The notes under the pieces are model-generated. The model was not told the DNA's origin, ran no database searches, and saw only the letters and a list, made by a program, of their open reading frames with translations. The position numbers and the translations under genes were made by a program. A DNA stretch of 64,000 nucleotides from DATLLN01 sp963809205 (GTDB taxonomy: Bacteria; Actinomycetota; Thermoleophilia; Gaiellales; JAICJC01), in the NCBI GenBank assembly GCA_963809205.1, contig CAWEIS010000025.1, forward strand, positions 372,001 through 436,000, read 5' to 3'. Positions 51,950 through 60,292 of the stretch are shown piece by piece; the first letter of the stretch is position 1, and each line of letters begins with the position of its first letter.

Positions 51950-52527
51950 CCCGCGCTGCTGCGGGTGTCGCCGGGCCGCCGCGCGCCCTCGCGGATCAGC
52001 TCTGCGACCACCAGCTCGCGTGCCTTGAAGATGCGCCACTTGACGGTGGCGAGCGTCGTGTCCAGCGCCTCGGCGATCTCGGAGTAGCTCAGCCCGATCA
52101 CGTCGCGGAGCAGCAGCGCCATCCGCAGGTCGGAGTTGAGCGCGCCCACCGCCCCCCACACCAGGTCCATCTCCTCGACCGGGTACTCGGGCGTCGCGAC
52201 CAGCGCGAGATGAGGCACCGCGCCCAGCTCGAGCGTCGGCTTGCCGCGCCGCTCGCGCGCCCGCAGCTCGTCGACCACGCGGTGCTTGGCCACCTGGAAC
52301 AGCCAGGTGGTGAACAGGCAGCGGTGGTCGAACCGCGCCAGCGACCGGTGGACGCGGATGAACACCTCCTGGCAGATGTCCTCGGCCAGTGCGCGGTCGC
52401 CGCCCAGCACCCGTGTCACGTAGTTGAACAGCGGTGTCTGGTACATCTGGACGATCGTTTCGAACGCGCGCTCGTCGCCGTGGCGGGCTCGCCGGAGGAC
52501 GTCGGGATCAGGCTGCTGCAGAGACAT
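51946..52527 (-). CDS. ECF-type RNA polymerase sigma factor
   Basis: About 193 residues. Region 2: AFETIVQMYQTPLFNYVTRVLGG, AEDICQEVFIRVHRSLARFDHR and TWLFQVAKHRVVDELR; region 4: ALLLRDVIGLSYSEIAEALDTTLATVKWRIFKARELV. ATG 52527 chosen (MSLQQPDPDVLRRA); ATG 52554 would add a Cys-containing nine-residue tail. No anti-sigma gene adjoins it. Confidence 0.9.
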   Translation of the reverse strand: MSLQQPDPDVLRRARHGDERAFETIVQMYQTPLFNYVTRVLGGDRALAEDICQEVFIRVHRSLARFDHRCLFTTWLFQVAKHRVVDELRARERRGKPTLELGAVPHLALVATPEYPVEEMDLVWGAVGALNSDLRMALLLRDVIGLSYSEIAEALDTTLATVKWRIFKARELVVAELIREGARRPGDTRSSAG

Positions 52528-52596
52528 GGGATGCAAGCACTCTGCACAAGCCATGTTGGAGATAGCTTTGGGGCTATGACCGATACGTGCCGGCCG

Positions 52597-53486
52597 TCAC
52601 AGGGCGGAGCCCGCCCCGGCGTCGGGCGGCTCGGCACCGGTAACGGCCGCCGCGCTGGCCACCATCACCAGCACCACCCCCACCCACTGGGCGACGCTGA
52701 GGTGCTGGCCGCGGATCGCGAAGCCGCTGAGGGCCGCGACCGCGGGCGACAGGCTGAGCACCAGGGCGTAGGTGACCGACCGCAGGCGGCGCAGTGCGAT
52801 CGCGTCGAGCGTGCCCGGCAGGGCGGTGGAGAGCAGGCCGACCGCTGCGCCGATGGCCAGCACTCGCGGCGACAGCAGGTCCGCCCCCGAGCCGGCGAGG
52901 GCGATCAGCGTCACCGGAACGGCGGCGATGGTCATCGCCAGCGCGAGACCCTGCGCGCCCGGCAGCCGTCGAGCGTGCTGGGCCGAGAGCAGGATGTACC
53001 CGCCCCAGCACGCTCCGGCGCCCAGCGCGAGCGCGACGCCGGCGGGGGTGACCGGCCCGTCGACCCGTGCGTCAGCGCCAGCACCAGCACGCTGGGCGCC
53101 GCCAGCGCGGCCGCCGCGAGATCCCGCGGCCGGCGCGACCCGATGATGGCGACCACGATCGTCCCCACCATCTCGAGCGCGACGGCGACGCCCAACGGCA
53201 CCCGCTCGATGGCGAGGTAGAAGCAGCAGTTCATGCCGGCGATCACCAGTCCATAGCCGGCGAGGGTCGCGACCATCGGGGTGCGCAGCGGCGCCGACGG
53301 CGGGCGCGCGGTCGACACCAGGAACCCGCTCGCGGTCACCACCCGCAGCGCGACCACGGCCACCGGGCCGACGCTGGCGAACAGGGTGATCGCGATTGCG
53401 GCGCCGGACTGCACCGACACCATGGCCAGCAGCGTCGCCCCCACGCCGGCCAGCACCCCGGTTCGCTGGAGTGCTGCCGATCGCAT
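52597..53486 (-). CDS. EamA/DMT-superfamily transporter (one frame break)
   Basis: A ten-helix drug/metabolite transporter made of two EamA repeats. The first half ends with AAALAAPSVLVLALT; one extra base near 53060 breaks the frame, after which the second repeat continues PAGVALALGAGACWGGYILLSAQHARRL to GVVLVMVASAAAV. RhtA-like amino-acid or metabolite export is likely. ATG 53486 gives the usual short N-terminus. Confidence 0.83.
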
Positions 53487-53525
53487 GCGCGGCACCGTAG
53501 CCACCGCGCACCACGGCGAATGTCG

Positions 53526-54461
53526 CTACCGGTGCGGCGCAGTGAGCGTTGCCTCGGGCGGCGTACCTCCGCGGACCTCGCGGGCGCGCTCGACCTCCGC
53601 GTTCACCTCGGCCGCGAACAGGATGCTGACGGCGTTCAACCAGAGCCACGTCAGGGTCACGATCACCCCGGCCAGCGACCCCCAGGTCTTGTTGTAGGAG
53701 GCGAAGCCCGCGGTGTACAGCGCGAACAGCGCCGAGCCGCCGATCCACAGCAGTGCCGCGACGACCGCGCCCGGCGTGATGAACCGGAACCGCGGGTGCT
53801 CGACGTCCGGCCCCAGGTACAGCACCGCGGCGAACGCTGCCAGCAGCACCGCGAACAGGATCGGCCACTGCAGCGTCCACCACAGCCACCCGACCGCCCC
53901 GGGGTAGCCGGTGCGATCGCCGACCCAGCCGGTCATGTACGGCGCCAGCACGAGCACGACGAACACGGCGGCGAGCGCGGCGGTGAGCACGACGGCGATC
54001 GTCAGCGCGGCGACGCGCTGACGGACAAACCCGCGCTGCTCGCGCCGCTCGTATGCGATGTTCAGCCCCCAGATCACCGTCTGCACGGCGCCCAGCACCG
54101 ACCAGACGGCCAGCACCAGTCCGACCGCCACCATCAGCCCGCCGCCCTGCGATTCGGTGACCTGGCGCAGGTTCGAGAGCAGCAGGGCCTGGACGCTTGC
54201 GGGCACGACGCCGTCGAGCTTCCCCACCAGGCGCTCGATCTCGCCGGGCCCGGCGGTGAGGGTGAGCGCGCCAAGCAGCACCAGCAGCGCCGAGGGGATG
54301 GCGAGGAACATGCTGTAGGCGACGCCCTTGGCGACGCTGGTCATGTTGTCCGCCATCAGCTGTGAGCCGGCGCGCCGGAACACGCCGAGGTAGTCACGGC
54401 GGCCGAGATCGGTCAGTCCCAGATCGCCACCGAGGGGAGCGTGGTCGTGGGTCGCAGCCAT
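53526..54461 (-). CDS. YihY/BrkB-family membrane protein
   Basis: A 311-residue protein with six helices and the family blocks NMTSVAKGVAYSMFLAIPSALLVLLG, WSVLGAVQTVIWGLNIAYE, PGAVVAALLWIGGSALFALYTAGFASYNKTWGSLAGVIVTLTWLWLNA. Function of the family is uncertain (once misnamed ribonuclease BN). Confidence 0.88.
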   Translation of the reverse strand: MAATHDHAPLGGDLGLTDLGRRDYLGVFRRAGSQLMADNMTSVAKGVAYSMFLAIPSALLVLLGALTLTAGPGEIERLVGKLDGVVPASVQALLLSNLRQVTESQGGGLMVAVGLVLAVWSVLGAVQTVIWGLNIAYERREQRGFVRQRVAALTIAVVLTAALAAVFVVLVLAPYMTGWVGDRTGYPGAVGWLWWTLQWPILFAVLLAAFAAVLYLGPDVEHPRFRFITPGAVVAALLWIGGSALFALYTAGFASYNKTWGSLAGVIVTLTWLWLNAVSILFAAEVNAEVERAREVRGGTPPEATLTAPHR

Positions 54462-54630
54462 GAGCTCTCGATACCCAGCGGGCGGCCGGCGGCAAACGGT
54501 TCCCGGCCCCGTGTAGCACGGTCAGATCGCGCGGGGCGGGCCCTTCGCCGGATGCCCGTCCCGCACATCTGCGGTCACTGCGCGTCGGCGGTCTCGGCCC
54601 CCGGCGCCGATCCTGCTAGCCTCGCCCCCC

Positions 54631-55179
54631 GTGGCGGACGTCGAACCCCTGTCCCCCGGCGAGTGGTCGGTGCTCGCCCTGCTGTGCGAGCAGCAGGCGC
54701 ACGGCTGGCCGCTCGTCCGCATGCTGGCGCCGGACGGTGAGATCGGGAGGATCTGGACGGTGCGGCGGGCGGTCGTGTACCGGACGCTGGACGTGTTGCT
54801 GGAGCGGGGGCTGATCGAGCCGGCCGGCGTCGAGGCGAGCGCCCAGGGGCCGACCCGGACGGTGATGCGGGCGACCCGCAGCGGCCGCGCCGCCGTGCGG
54901 CGGTGGCTCGCCGACCCGGTGGATCACGTCCGCGACCTGCGCTCGCTGATGCTGCTGAAGCTCGTGTTCGCGCAGCGCTCAGGGCTCGACCAGACGGCCA
55001 TGCTGGTGGGGCAACGCGAGGCGCTGCTGGGGATTGAGGCGTCGCTCAACGAGCGACTGGACGAGGCCACGGGATCCGACGAGCTACTGCTCCGCTTCCG
55101 GCTGGAGACGACCCGCGCGGCCAGCCGCTTCGTCGACGATCTGCTCGCGCGCGGAGCCTCGCGCCGCCAGCGGGTCTGA
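54631..55179 (+). CDS. PadR-family transcriptional regulator
   Basis: A 182-residue PadR-type regulator: LSPGEWSVLALLCEQQAHGWPLVRML and RRAVVYRTLDVLLERGLIEPAGVEAS for the winged helix, RRWLADPVDHVRDLRSLMLLKLVF for the C-terminal dimer helices. It converges on the encapsulin gene; no clear operator was seen in the 168 bases upstream. Confidence 0.85.
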   Translation: MADVEPLSPGEWSVLALLCEQQAHGWPLVRMLAPDGEIGRIWTVRRAVVYRTLDVLLERGLIEPAGVEASAQGPTRTVMRATRSGRAAVRRWLADPVDHVRDLRSLMLLKLVFAQRSGLDQTAMLVGQREALLGIEASLNERLDEATGSDELLLRFRLETTRAASRFVDDLLARGASRRQRV

Positions 55180-55189
55180 CGAGCGGTCG

Positions 55190-55993
55190 CTAGGCCGTCA
55201 GCGGGACGGCGGCCTCGGGCGTGACGACCCGGAAGCTGAAGCTCTCTTCCAGGTAGAGATGCACTGCGTCCGCGTCGTGGCGGTCGTAGCCGACCGAGAC
55301 GTCCTGACCCGATTCGAACAGGAAGTCGCCGCCGCGTAGGCTGACGACGACGGCGCCGGACACGCCGGGCGCCCAGACCAGCGGGCCGTCGAGGATCTTT
55401 CGCAGGTGTTCGAGCAGCGGGTAGCCGCCGTGCTCGGTGGTCTCCAGCACCAGCGAGTAGGTCTCCGGGCCGAGCGCCAGTCCGTAGGGGCCGTCGATGC
55501 CGATCTCGAGCAGCGCCTGGACGGCCTTCGCTACGTGCCGTGGGTACCGCTCGCAGTCCGTCCCCAGCGCGACGGCGTCGTGCGGCGACGCCTGGGTGAT
55601 GCCGGTGATGGCGCCGCCCTTCCAGCCGTGGAACACCGCGGTGTTCTCGGCGATGGCCAGCCTGCGCGCAGCATCGTCGAGCGCGGCGAAGTCGACATCC
55701 TCGGCGCCGCGGTCGCCGTCGGCGAGCTCCGACCGCGACATCGTGAACGGCGCGCGGAGCTCCACCAGCGGCAGGACACGGCGCTGGGCGGCGTCCAGAC
55801 CGCCGCCGGGAGGCTTGGCGACCCGGTCGACGCGGCCGAGGTTGGTGGCCGAGTGCTGCCAGCCGTGCGGCCCCGAGAAATCGATCAGGCGGCGCGCGGC
55901 GAGCGCCGGCGTCAGCCGCTCGCGGGCCTCGTCGTCGATCCGCGACCATCCGGCCTCGGTGATCGGGGCGTGCTCTCGAAGAAGATGGCTCAC
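55190..55993 (-). CDS. Family 1 encapsulin shell protein
   Basis: A 267-residue HK97-fold shell protein: LLREHAPITEAGWSRIDDEARERLTPALAARRLIDFSGPHGW at the N-terminus (cargo-binding arm), VLPLVELRAPFTMSRSELADGDRGAEDVDFAALDDAARRLA (E-loop region) and the C-terminal VVSLRGGDFLFESGQDVSVGYDRHD. GTG 55993 overlaps the ferritin stop (GTGA). It self-assembles into a nanocompartment that stores mineralised iron when paired with the encapsulated ferritin. Confidence 0.93.
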   Translation of the reverse strand: MSHLLREHAPITEAGWSRIDDEARERLTPALAARRLIDFSGPHGWQHSATNLGRVDRVAKPPGGGLDAAQRRVLPLVELRAPFTMSRSELADGDRGAEDVDFAALDDAARRLAIAENTAVFHGWKGGAITGITQASPHDAVALGTDCERYPRHVAKAVQALLEIGIDGPYGLALGPETYSLVLETTEHGGYPLLEHLRKILDGPLVWAPGVSGAVVVSLRGGDFLFESGQDVSVGYDRHDADAVHLYLEESFSFRVVTPEAAVPLTA

Positions 55994-56379
55994 GAGGCTC
56001 CTCTCAGCCCGCCGATGCCCAGCGAATCCGAGCCCGCGACGGGCTCGCCGCGGTCGGCCGCGCCCTCGACCGCCGACTCCTCGGCCTGCTCGCCGTGGTC
56101 GACGATGTCGCCTTCCTGGAACAGGATGCCCCGGGCGATCTCGCGCCACAGGGGCGTCCGGCGGAGCAGGAACTCGAGGTCCATGCAGAAGTGCTTGAAC
56201 TCCTCGCCCTGGGCGTCGCGCATGATCGCCCGGGCGTCGCGGTCGGACTCGACCGCCAGCCGCTGCTGGTACCAGCCGATCGCCTCGGCCTCCTCGGTCA
56301 GCGATGCGCAGAGCCGCGCGAACGTGCGCGTCTCATCGGGCAGCTCGTCGGCCGGCTCGTGGTACTGGTCGAACCCCAC
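55990..56379 (-). CDS. Encapsulated ferritin-like protein (EncFtn) with cargo-loading peptide
   Basis: A 129-residue two-helix ferritin-like cargo. Ferroxidase residues fit the EncFtn pattern: E32, then E60 and H63 in the EExxH of GEEFKHF, with W36/Y37 nearby. After the helices a flexible acidic linker ends with SDSLGIGGLRG, matching the encapsulin targeting peptide that docks inside the shell. GTG start. Cotranscribed with the shell gene. Confidence 0.92.
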   Translation of the reverse strand: MGFDQYHEPADELPDETRTFARLCASLTEEAEAIGWYQQRLAVESDRDARAIMRDAQGEEFKHFCMDLEFLLRRTPLWREIARGILFQEGDIVDHGEQAEESAVEGAADRGEPVAGSDSLGIGGLRGAS

Positions 56380-56401
56380 GGCGATATCTTGCCACGCCGG
56401 C

Positions 56402-56647
56402 CTACGGCCGGGTCGCGTCCTCGTCGCCCTCGTCGACCACCGACCCGGATGCCGTCATCCGCGGCTCGGGCTCGTCGGCAGGCTTCTCGACGGCGCCGTG
56501 GGCGGTCATCTCCGGGCTGGTCTCGCCACGCTCCTCGACGTCCGCTCCGTCACCGTGCATCCGCGGCTCCTCGCCGTCGTCCGGTTCGGGGGCGGCGCCG
56601 TCGCCGTGCATCTGCCAGCGTTCGTCGTCATTTTGCCGCTCGGTCAT
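56402..56647 (-). CDS. Acidic protein of four 17-residue tandem repeats, first gene of the encapsulin operon
   Basis: An 81-residue, predicted disordered protein (rich in Glu, Asp, Pro, Gly). After an 11-residue lead, residues 12-79 divide exactly into four units of 17, each starting with one residue, then Met, then His or Thr, Gly or Ala, and Gly at position 6, and ending in an acidic, mostly proline-terminated stretch (units start at 12, 29, 46 and 63). No family recognised. It ends 22 bases before the EncFtn start on the same strand. It has no C-terminal LGIGxL-type loading peptide. Confidence 0.65.
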   Translation of the reverse strand: MTERQNDDERWQMHGDGAAPEPDDGEEPRMHGDGADVEERGETSPEMTAHGAVEKPADEPEPRMTASGSVVDEGDEDATRP

Positions 56648-56727
56648 CGTCCTCGAGATGCCCCGAACGGGAGGGTGGGAAACCTGCCGGCGTTAGCGAC
56701 CGGCCGGAGTGGGGTACCCGGATCCGC

Positions 56728-57483
56728 ATGCCAGGGGCGATCTGGGGGGAAGCATCTCGTTCGGCCTCGTCAACGTTCCCGTCCGGATGTACGCCGCCGT
56801 CTCCGAGCAGGACCTGCATTTCCACATGATCCACGCCAAGGACGAGTCGCCGATTGGCTACCAAAAGGTATGCAAGAAGGAGGACGGCCCGGTGCCGGAT
56901 GACGAGGTCGTCCGCGCGTGCGAGCTGGACGACGGCAGCATGGTCGTGCTCGACGAGCAGGATTTCGAGGCGGCGAAGGCGGACGGCTACCACGCCATCA
57001 CCGTCCTCGACTTCGTTGCCTACGAAGAGATCGACCCGATCTACTTCGAGCGGACGTTCTACCTGGGGCCGCAGGACGACGGCGCTTCGACGCACGTCTA
57101 CATGTTGCTCGTCAAGGCAATCGAGGATGCGGGGCTCGCCGGCATCTGCTCCTACATCTTCCACAACCGCTAGCAGCTCGGCTGCCTGCGCGTGCGGGAC
57201 GGCGTCCTGGTGCTCGAGAAGATGTACTTCGCGAATGAGATCCGCGACCCCAAGACCGCCCGCCCCGGGAAGCGGCCGAAGCTCAAGCCGGGCGAGCTGA
57301 AGATGGCGCGGGAGCTGATCGACTCGATGACCACCGGGTTCAAGCCGGGCAACTACGAGGATTCGTACCGGGCATCGCTGCTCAAGGTGATCCGGCGCAA
57401 GTCCAAGGGCAAGACCATCACCGCGCCAGAGCCGGAGGAGGCACGGCGCGAGCCGAAAAGCCAACGCGAAGGCGAAGGCCTAG
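56728..57483 (+). CDS. ku: Ku protein of non-homologous end joining (disrupted reading frame)
   Basis: Bacterial Ku core: SISFGLVNVPVRMYAAV at the N-terminus, FHMIHAKDESPIGYQKVC, TVLDFVAYEEIDPIYFERTFYLGP and KMARELIDSMTTGFKPGNYEDSYR. Three defects: a missing G in the G-run near 56746 (MPGAIW is one frame off from GSISFG), an in-frame TAG at 57171-57173 where CAG (Gln) is expected (HNR-Q-QLG), and an extra A near 57455 before the Lys/Ala tail. The last restores a stop at 57481-57483. No ligase D gene is adjacent. Could be sequencing error or a decayed gene. Confidence 0.8.
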
Positions 57484-58133
57484 CTGTTGGTGACGTCGGC
57501 GAGGTAGGCGGCGCCGTTCGCCGAGCAGCGGCCGGTGGTGCCGTCGGCGATCGCGATGATGGTCGCGACCACGGTGTGCGACCGGCTCGTGAAGATCGCA
57601 GTGGCCGCGTTCCGGAAGTAGTGGCTGGAATCGGGGCCTGGCCCCCCGAGCTGCGTTCGCACCCCCGCCGGGAGATCGAACCGCAGGGTGCCGGCCGTGA
57701 CGGCTCCCGGCGAGTGCGGGTCGGTGCCCGAGTCGTTGCCGAAGGTGTCGTCGAGCGTCGTCGCCTCCGTTGCGGTGGCGTAGAAGACCAGGTCGGTCGA
57801 CGCCCCCGGTGTCGTCTGCCGGCAGGCCGCTTCCAGACGGACGCCGCCCAGCCGGAACAGCGTGCGCGGTGAGCCGGACTCGGTCGCGGCAGCGGCGTAC
57901 CGCACCCTGATCGCGCCCAGCGCCGTGCGGGTCTGCTGGGAGACCACGCGCATGCCCAGCGTCGACGTCGCCACCTTGCGGCCGGTCACCGCCCGGCCGC
58001 GGATCTGCTTGGTGCCGACGCTGCCGGGTGGCAGCAGGGTGGCGGCGTAGGAGACGCCACCCAGCGCCACGAACAGCGCGATCGTCGACATCGCGTTGGC
58101 GTATGTCAGCCGGGCTCGGAGACGTGCTCCCAT
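57480..58133 (-). CDS. Thermoleophilia-type exported protein of unknown function
   Basis: A 217-residue protein. The N-terminus RARLTYANAMSTIALFVALGG is a signal/anchor helix followed by SYAATLLPPGSVGTKQI and RGRAVTGRKVA, a motif that I know from many Solirubrobacterales-group proteins. The rest is a predicted beta-rich extracellular domain (RLEAACRQTTPGASTDLVFYATATE) with two Cys. No function known. Its TAG stop shares CTAG with the convergent Ku gene. Confidence 0.7.
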   Translation of the reverse strand: MGARLRARLTYANAMSTIALFVALGGVSYAATLLPPGSVGTKQIRGRAVTGRKVATSTLGMRVVSQQTRTALGAIRVRYAAAATESGSPRTLFRLGGVRLEAACRQTTPGASTDLVFYATATEATTLDDTFGNDSGTDPHSPGAVTAGTLRFDLPAGVRTQLGGPGPDSSHYFRNAATAIFTSRSHTVVATIIAIADGTTGRCSANGAAYLADVTNS

Positions 58134-58172
58134 GCCGGCGGGTTCGACCTGTCTGCGACGGCTCCTGCGCGA

Positions 58173-59567
58173 TCACGCTGCCACCGCCGTCAGCTCGCGC
58201 TGCGGATAGCCGTCCGGCCGTACCATCAGCGCACCGCCGCCGGGGACGCCGAGCGCCCGGGCAACGACCGGGTCGACCCGGCGCACGGCGACCGGGGCGC
58301 CGGCCGCCCCCGGCTCGTGCACCGGCGCGTCGGCCGTCGCGGTGAACAGCGTATAGCCGGGGCCGAGCATGTCGAGCGTCGAGACCAGCCCGTCGGCCTG
58401 GGGCACCCGGACGTGGGGGATGCGCCCGCCGAGGTCGGCGTGCACCTCGCCCTGCGGGTTGCGCCGCGAGCCGAACGGATCGGCCGACCGCTCGACGTTG
58501 TGCTGCGCGACCGGGCGCCGCTCGGACTCGTAGGAGTCCAGCAGCGATCCGTCCGCCCAGCCGTTCAGCACCCAGCCGAGCTTCCAGCCCAGGTCGTACC
58601 CGTCCTGGATCGCGGTGTTCATCCCGGTGCCGCCGCGCGGCGTCACCCGGTGGGCCGCATCGCCGATCAGGAAGGCGTTGCCCTGCCTGAACCGCTCGGC
58701 GAGCTGGGCGGCAAAGGTGAACAGCCCGGTGCGCTCGATCTGCGGCTGCAGGTCGGGCACGCCCGCCGCCAGCCGGATCAGCTCGGCGAACCGCTGCTCG
58801 GTCAGCTCGCCGCCGTCCCGCTCGCCGGGCTGCCAGACGGTGCCGTACAGCCACCGGTCACCCGGCCCGGCGGGCAGCATCACGCCCGCTGCCTCGGGAT
58901 GGGCGATGTCGTAGATGCCGTAGCGGCGGTCGCCGAGCAGCTCCCAGAGCGGCGCCCGGAACACGGCGCTGCCGGCCTGCGCCAGCCGGTCGGGCCCGTG
59001 CATGGCGATGCCGAGCGCCGTCCGGACGCGGCTGTGCGCGCCGTCGGCGGCGATCACGTAGCGCGCACGCACCCGCCGTACCGATCGCGTCGCCACATCG
59101 CGCAGCGTCGCCACCACGCCGTCGTCGAGGGGCTCGACGCCGATCGTCTCGGCGCCCAGCTCGGCCCGCCCTCCCTGCCTCAGCAGGTGGCGGAGCAGCA
59201 CCGGCTCCAGGTGATCCTGCGGGACGCAGGCCGGGCTGCTGGGACTGAGCATCGTGCTCTGCTCGCGGGTCGGCAGCCCGATCGGTATCGCCATGCCGCC
59301 GGCCGACTCGGCCAGCGTGCGGCATGTCCAGAGCTGCCACTCGACGTCGACGCCGCCCGCGCGCACCTCGTCCTCCAGGCCCCAGGAGCGGAACAGCTCC
59401 ATCGACCTGGTGCTGATCGAGGTCGCCCGGGGAAGGCTCGAGAGCTCGGGCCGCCGTTCGACGATCAGGGTCTCGACGCCCATCCGGGCGAGCGCGCCTG
59501 CCGCAGTCAGGCCCGCGGGGCCTGCGCCGACGACCAGCACGGGGATGTCGTGATTCGTGGGTTCCAT
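58173..59567 (-). CDS. FAD-dependent aromatic monooxygenase (PheA/TfdB type)
   Basis: A 464-residue group A flavoprotein hydroxylase: VLVVGAGPAGLTAAGALARMG (ADP-binding), YVIAADGAHSRVRTALGI (DG motif) and FLIGDAAHRVTPRGGTGMNTAIQDGYDLGWKL (GD motif). ATG 59567; the longer frame upstream enters the operator region. Resembles enzymes of phenolic or polyketide hydroxylation. Divergent from a TetR gene with a shared operator. Confidence 0.9.
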   Translation of the reverse strand: MEPTNHDIPVLVVGAGPAGLTAAGALARMGVETLIVERRPELSSLPRATSISTRSMELFRSWGLEDEVRAGGVDVEWQLWTCRTLAESAGGMAIPIGLPTREQSTMLSPSSPACVPQDHLEPVLLRHLLRQGGRAELGAETIGVEPLDDGVVATLRDVATRSVRRVRARYVIAADGAHSRVRTALGIAMHGPDRLAQAGSAVFRAPLWELLGDRRYGIYDIAHPEAAGVMLPAGPGDRWLYGTVWQPGERDGGELTEQRFAELIRLAAGVPDLQPQIERTGLFTFAAQLAERFRQGNAFLIGDAAHRVTPRGGTGMNTAIQDGYDLGWKLGWVLNGWADGSLLDSYESERRPVAQHNVERSADPFGSRRNPQGEVHADLGGRIPHVRVPQADGLVSTLDMLGPGYTLFTATADAPVHEPGAAGAPVAVRRVDPVVARALGVPGGGALMVRPDGYPQRELTAVAA

Positions 59568-59603
59568 GTTGTGCCTCCAGTCCGGCCCCTCCTCATTTGA
59601 TCG

Positions 59604-59633
59604 GACAGTATGTCTTCTACAAGACAGTTTGTC
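59604..59633. promoter_or_regulatory. TetR-type operator between monooxygenase and tetR
   Basis: Arms GACAGTATGTCTT and AAGACAGTTTGTC are inverted repeats matching at 10 of 13 positions with a CTAC spacer. It lies midway in the 91-base divergent gap, where one regulator can repress both genes. Confidence 0.65.
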
Positions 59634-59658
59634 AAGCGAAATGCTAGGATGCCCTCCG

Positions 59659-60273
59659 ATGGCGGCTCGCAAGTACCAGCAGAAGCTCCGCGCCGAATCG
59701 GCCGACGAGACCCGCCGGCGGGTCCTGGACGCCGTGCTGGAGCGGTTCGCCGCAGCGCCGACCGAGCGGGTCAGCGTCGACCAGGTGGCGCGAATGGCGG
59801 GGGTTGCGCGCTCGACCGTCTACCTGATCTTCGGATCCCGCGCGGGGCTGTTCGACGCGGTCGCCCGCGACCTGCTCGACCGCGGCGGGTTCGAGCAGGT
59901 CGTCCGTGCAACCGAGCATCCGGATGCGCGCGAGCACCTGCGCGGCGGGTTCCGTGGCACCGCTCACACCTTCGCCGCCCACCGGGACGCCTTCCGGGTG
60001 CTGTACTCGATGGCGTCCCTCGACCCGGACGCCGTGGGCGGCGCGATCCAGCGGGCCGAGGAGCGCCGCACCGGGGGCATGCGCTACCTGGCCGGCCAGC
60101 TCGAGGAGCAGGGGCTGCTGCGCGACGGCGTCTCACCTGAGGCGGCCGCCCATCTGATGTGGGTGCTGACCAGCTTCGACGGCTTCGACCTGCTCTACAC
60201 CGGTCGCGGCATGACGGCCGACGAGGTCGCCGAGGCGTTCATCGACACCGCTGAGCGCACGCTGCTGCGCTGA
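59659..60273 (+). CDS. TetR-family transcriptional regulator
   Basis: A 204-residue regulator with helix-turn-helix VSVDQVARMAGVARSTVYLIFGSRAGLFDAVARDLL and an all-helical ligand domain. ATG 59659 gives the usual short N-terminus (MAARKYQQKLRAESADETRRRV). Presumably senses the substrate or product of the divergent monooxygenase. Confidence 0.88.
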   Translation: MAARKYQQKLRAESADETRRRVLDAVLERFAAAPTERVSVDQVARMAGVARSTVYLIFGSRAGLFDAVARDLLDRGGFEQVVRATEHPDAREHLRGGFRGTAHTFAAHRDAFRVLYSMASLDPDAVGGAIQRAEERRTGGMRYLAGQLEEQGLLRDGVSPEAAAHLMWVLTSFDGFDLLYTGRGMTADEVAEAFIDTAERTLLR

Positions 60274-60292
60274 GGGTTGCCATACTGGTCGG

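Noticed and set aside
57171..57173. Readthrough of the Ku amber codon as a special amino acid or regulated stop
   Set aside because: Two other frame defects in the same gene make error or decay simpler, and no suppressor tRNA is in the window.
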